In this document: in pieces, positions 48,588 through 50,210 of the stretch
Layout: each line of letters opens with the position of its first letter
How positions within the stretch are numbered: position 1 is the stretch's first letter
Assembly (NCBI GenBank): GCA_031179215.1
Contig: JAPSIA010000005.1
Coordinates: 1-50,210 of the forward strand
Direction: 5' to 3'
Length of the DNA stretch: 50,210 nt
DNA from: Agrococcus sp.
Lineage (GTDB): Bacteria; Actinomycetota; Actinomycetes; Actinomycetales; Microbacteriaceae
Made by a program: the position numbers and the translations under genes
Notes under the pieces: generated by a model
What the model was told of the DNA's origin: nothing
What the model saw: only the letters and a program-made list of their open reading frames with translations
Databases searched by the model: none

Positions 48588-48684
48588 TGGCCGCTCGCTT
48601 CGTGGGAAGGGCTACGATCATGCTCAGCCGAGCACGTGTCACGACCGTTCGGCGCGACAGCCGTGAGCATATCCGAGGAGTCCC

Positions 48685-49224
48685 GTGTCGCTCCCCCACC
48701 CGCGCGAGCTCGTGCGCAGCCTCGAGTTCATGGCCGACGTGTGCAACCGCCGCCGCGACGGCGAGCTCGACAGCGCGAAGAGCCTCAAGGAGCTGTGCGC
48801 CGGCTGGCGCTTCCCGGGCGCGAGCGCGGTGACGAAGGCGGATGCCGAGGCCACTTGGACGCACGTGCCCCGGCTCGAGGCGATGTGGGACGCCGACCGC
48901 GACACCGCGGCGTCGATGGCGAACCGCATCTTCGCCGAGTGCGACGCGCGGCCGCACCTCGTGCGGCACGACGGCTTCGACTGGCACCTGCACGGCCTCC
49001 CCGCGGGAGCGCCGATCGCCGACGTCATCGCCGTCGACGCGGCGATGGCGTTCGTCGACCTCGTGCGGGTCGACGACACCGAGCGCTGCAAGCGGTGCGG
49101 CGACGGTCGCTGCGAGCGGATGTTCTTCGACCTCTCGCGCAACCGCTCGCGGCGCTTCTGCTCGACGACGTGCCAGTCCCGCACGAACGTCGCGGCGTTC
49201 CGGGCGCGAGCGGCGGCCTCGTAG
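48685..49224 (+). CDS. CGNR zinc-finger (ABATE-domain) protein
   Basis: 179 residues from a GTG with GAGGAG upstream. The N-terminal part (HPRELVRSLEFMADVCNRRRDG...) matches the ABATE stress-response domain. The C-terminal zinc finger is RCKRCGDGRCERMFFDLSRNRSRRFCSTTCQSRTNVAAFRAR, with four Cys ligands and the CGNR-type fold; the eponymous residues here read CQSRTN. Such proteins are presumed DNA-binding regulators. It lies divergent from the EamA gene and 46 nt before the permease, so it may regulate either; this is inference. Confidence 0.88.
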   Translation: MSLPHPRELVRSLEFMADVCNRRRDGELDSAKSLKELCAGWRFPGASAVTKADAEATWTHVPRLEAMWDADRDTAASMANRIFAECDARPHLVRHDGFDWHLHGLPAGAPIADVIAVDAAMAFVDLVRVDDTERCKRCGDGRCERMFFDLSRNRSRRFCSTTCQSRTNVAAFRARAAAS

Positions 49225-49270
49225 CGACCATCGATCCCACGTCCAGGGTTCCGTGCGAGGGTTGCCGACC

Positions 49271-50210
49271 ATGGTGCAGACGACCGAAGAAGGATCCGCC
49301 CCCGCGACGAAGCTCAAGCGCGGCATCACGACGCTGCTGCTGTTCTTCTTCATCGTCGGCGACACGCTCGGCGCGGGGATCTACACGCTCGTGGGCACCA
49401 TGGCGCAGGACGTCGGCGGCGTGCTGTGGGTGCCGCTCGTGCTCGCGCTCGTCCTCGCGCTCCTCACCGCGGGCACGTACGCCGAGCTCATCACGAAGTA
49501 CCCGCACGCCGGTGGCGCCGCGCGCTACGCCGAGCGCGCGTTCGACAAGCCCTACCTGACGTTCCTCGTCGGCTTCCTCATGCTCGCCTCGGGCATCACG
49601 ACCGCCGCCGCCCTCGCGAACGCGTTCGCGGGCGAGTACCTCGAGGCGCTCGTGCCCGGCATCCCCGCGATCCCGGTCACGCTCGTGTTCATCGCGCTGC
49701 TCATCCTCGTCAACCTGCGCGGCGTGCGCGAGTCGCTCATCACGAACGTCGGCGCGACGATCATCGAGATGACGGGCCTCATCATCATCATCGCCGTGGC
49801 CGCGATCGTCGTCGGCTCGGGCGGCGGCGACGCGAGTCGCCTCACGACGTTCGCGACCGACGTGCCCGCGCTCGACGGCGCCTTCGCCGCGACGATCACC
49901 GCGTTCTTCTCGTTCCTCGGCTTCGAGGCCGCCGCCAACATGGCGGAGGAGGTCAAGAACCCCAGCCGCGCGTACCCGCGAGCGCTGTTCGGCGCGATCA
50001 TCACGGCCGGCGTCGTCTACCTGGCCATCGCGCTCGGCGCGGCCTTCGTCGTGCCGCTCGACCAGCTCGCGACGTCCGAGGGCCCGCTGCTCGAGGTCAT
50101 CGAAGCCTCGGGCCTCGCGTTCCCGCCGTGGCTCTTCGCGATCATCGCGCTCGTCGCGATCGGCAACGGCGCCCTGCTGTTCATGGTCATGGCGTCGCGA
50201 GCGACCTACG
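49271..50210 (+). CDS. APC-superfamily amino acid permease (cut by the window end)
   Basis: About 313 residues are visible and the frame is open at the right edge. KRGITTLLLFFFIVGDTLGAGIYTLVG is the first helix with the GAGIY unwound substrate motif. PHAGGAARYAERAF and AFFSFLGFEAAANMAEEVKNPSRAYPRALFGAIITAGVVYLAI are the other classic APC blocks. The fold imports amino acids with protons or exchanges them; specificity unknown. ATG at 49271 has only a weak AGGG site upstream. Confidence 0.92.
   Translation, partial: MVQTTEEGSAPATKLKRGITTLLLFFFIVGDTLGAGIYTLVGTMAQDVGGVLWVPLVLALVLALLTAGTYAELITKYPHAGGAARYAERAFDKPYLTFLVGFLMLASGITTAAALANAFAGEYLEALVPGIPAIPVTLVFIALLILVNLRGVRESLITNVGATIIEMTGLIIIIAVAAIVVGSGGGDASRLTTFATDVPALDGAFAATITAFFSFLGFEAAANMAEEVKNPSRAYPRALFGAIITAGVVYLAIALGAAFVVPLDQLATSEGPLLEVIEASGLAFPPWLFAIIALVAIGNGALLFMVMASRATY

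Overview
The window is about 50 kb of very GC-rich DNA with densely packed genes and GTG/ATG starts. It carries a monomeric NADP-isocitrate dehydrogenase, GuaB3 beside GuaB, an ECF42-type sigma factor with a DGPF partner, SufU/SufS and TANNNT -10 boxes. Together these point to an actinobacterium of the Microbacteriaceae, possibly Agrococcus-like (inference; no rRNA is present). Nearly all of it is ordinary chromosomal housekeeping sequence. No rRNA, tRNA, CRISPR array, prophage or classical IS element was recognised.

Layout. 1-1214: C-terminal part of the isocitrate dehydrogenase. 1313-2348: a DUF559-type nuclease gene bracketed by two oppositely oriented 75-bp repeats. 2385-5609: an MBL-fold protein, a small acidic protein and sucCD. 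5804-9263: a VIT-family transporter, a small membrane protein and the helicase PcrA. 9367-15133: a lamin-tail surface protein, a glycerophosphodiester phosphodiesterase, a BI-1 family membrane protein, a VOC protein and a BASS transporter. 15160-15667 holds no gene but carries a third copy of the 75-bp repeat and other inverted repeats. 15668-19945: sufSU, the ECF42 sigma factor with its DGPF protein, and a membrane protein. 19992-29822: a GMP-synthesis region (guaA, guaB3, guaB) interleaved with DUF3817, SURF1, glpD, padR and a DUF4097 gene.

30005-35618: a complete branched-chain amino acid ABC transporter (livHMGF plus a convergent livK). The permease LivH carries an unusual extracytoplasmic N-terminal domain. 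35782-39936: rarD, groES under a CIRCE operator, a THUMP-like methyltransferase and two membrane proteins with low-complexity tails. 40007-46276: one tight leftward operon glmS-acpS-alr/tsaE-tsaB-rimI-tsaD. It joins cell-envelope precursor synthesis to the tRNA t6A pathway and contains an alanine racemase with an apparently doubled C-terminal domain fused to TsaE. 46310-50210: coaA, a 20-bp-period repeat array of about 300 bp, an EamA transporter, a CGNR zinc-finger protein and an amino acid permease cut by the window end.

The most unusual signals are three. First, the DUF559 nuclease gene sits inside a pair of palindromic 75-bp repeats that also occur as a solo copy. Second, the 47.3-47.6 kb array has fifteen GGCGCC-centred units at near-constant 20-bp spacing that switch orientation in the middle. 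Third, the alr/tsaE fusion is architecturally odd. A recurrent TANNNT box placed 6-7 nt before unled start codons also suggests that many genes here are transcribed without a leader.
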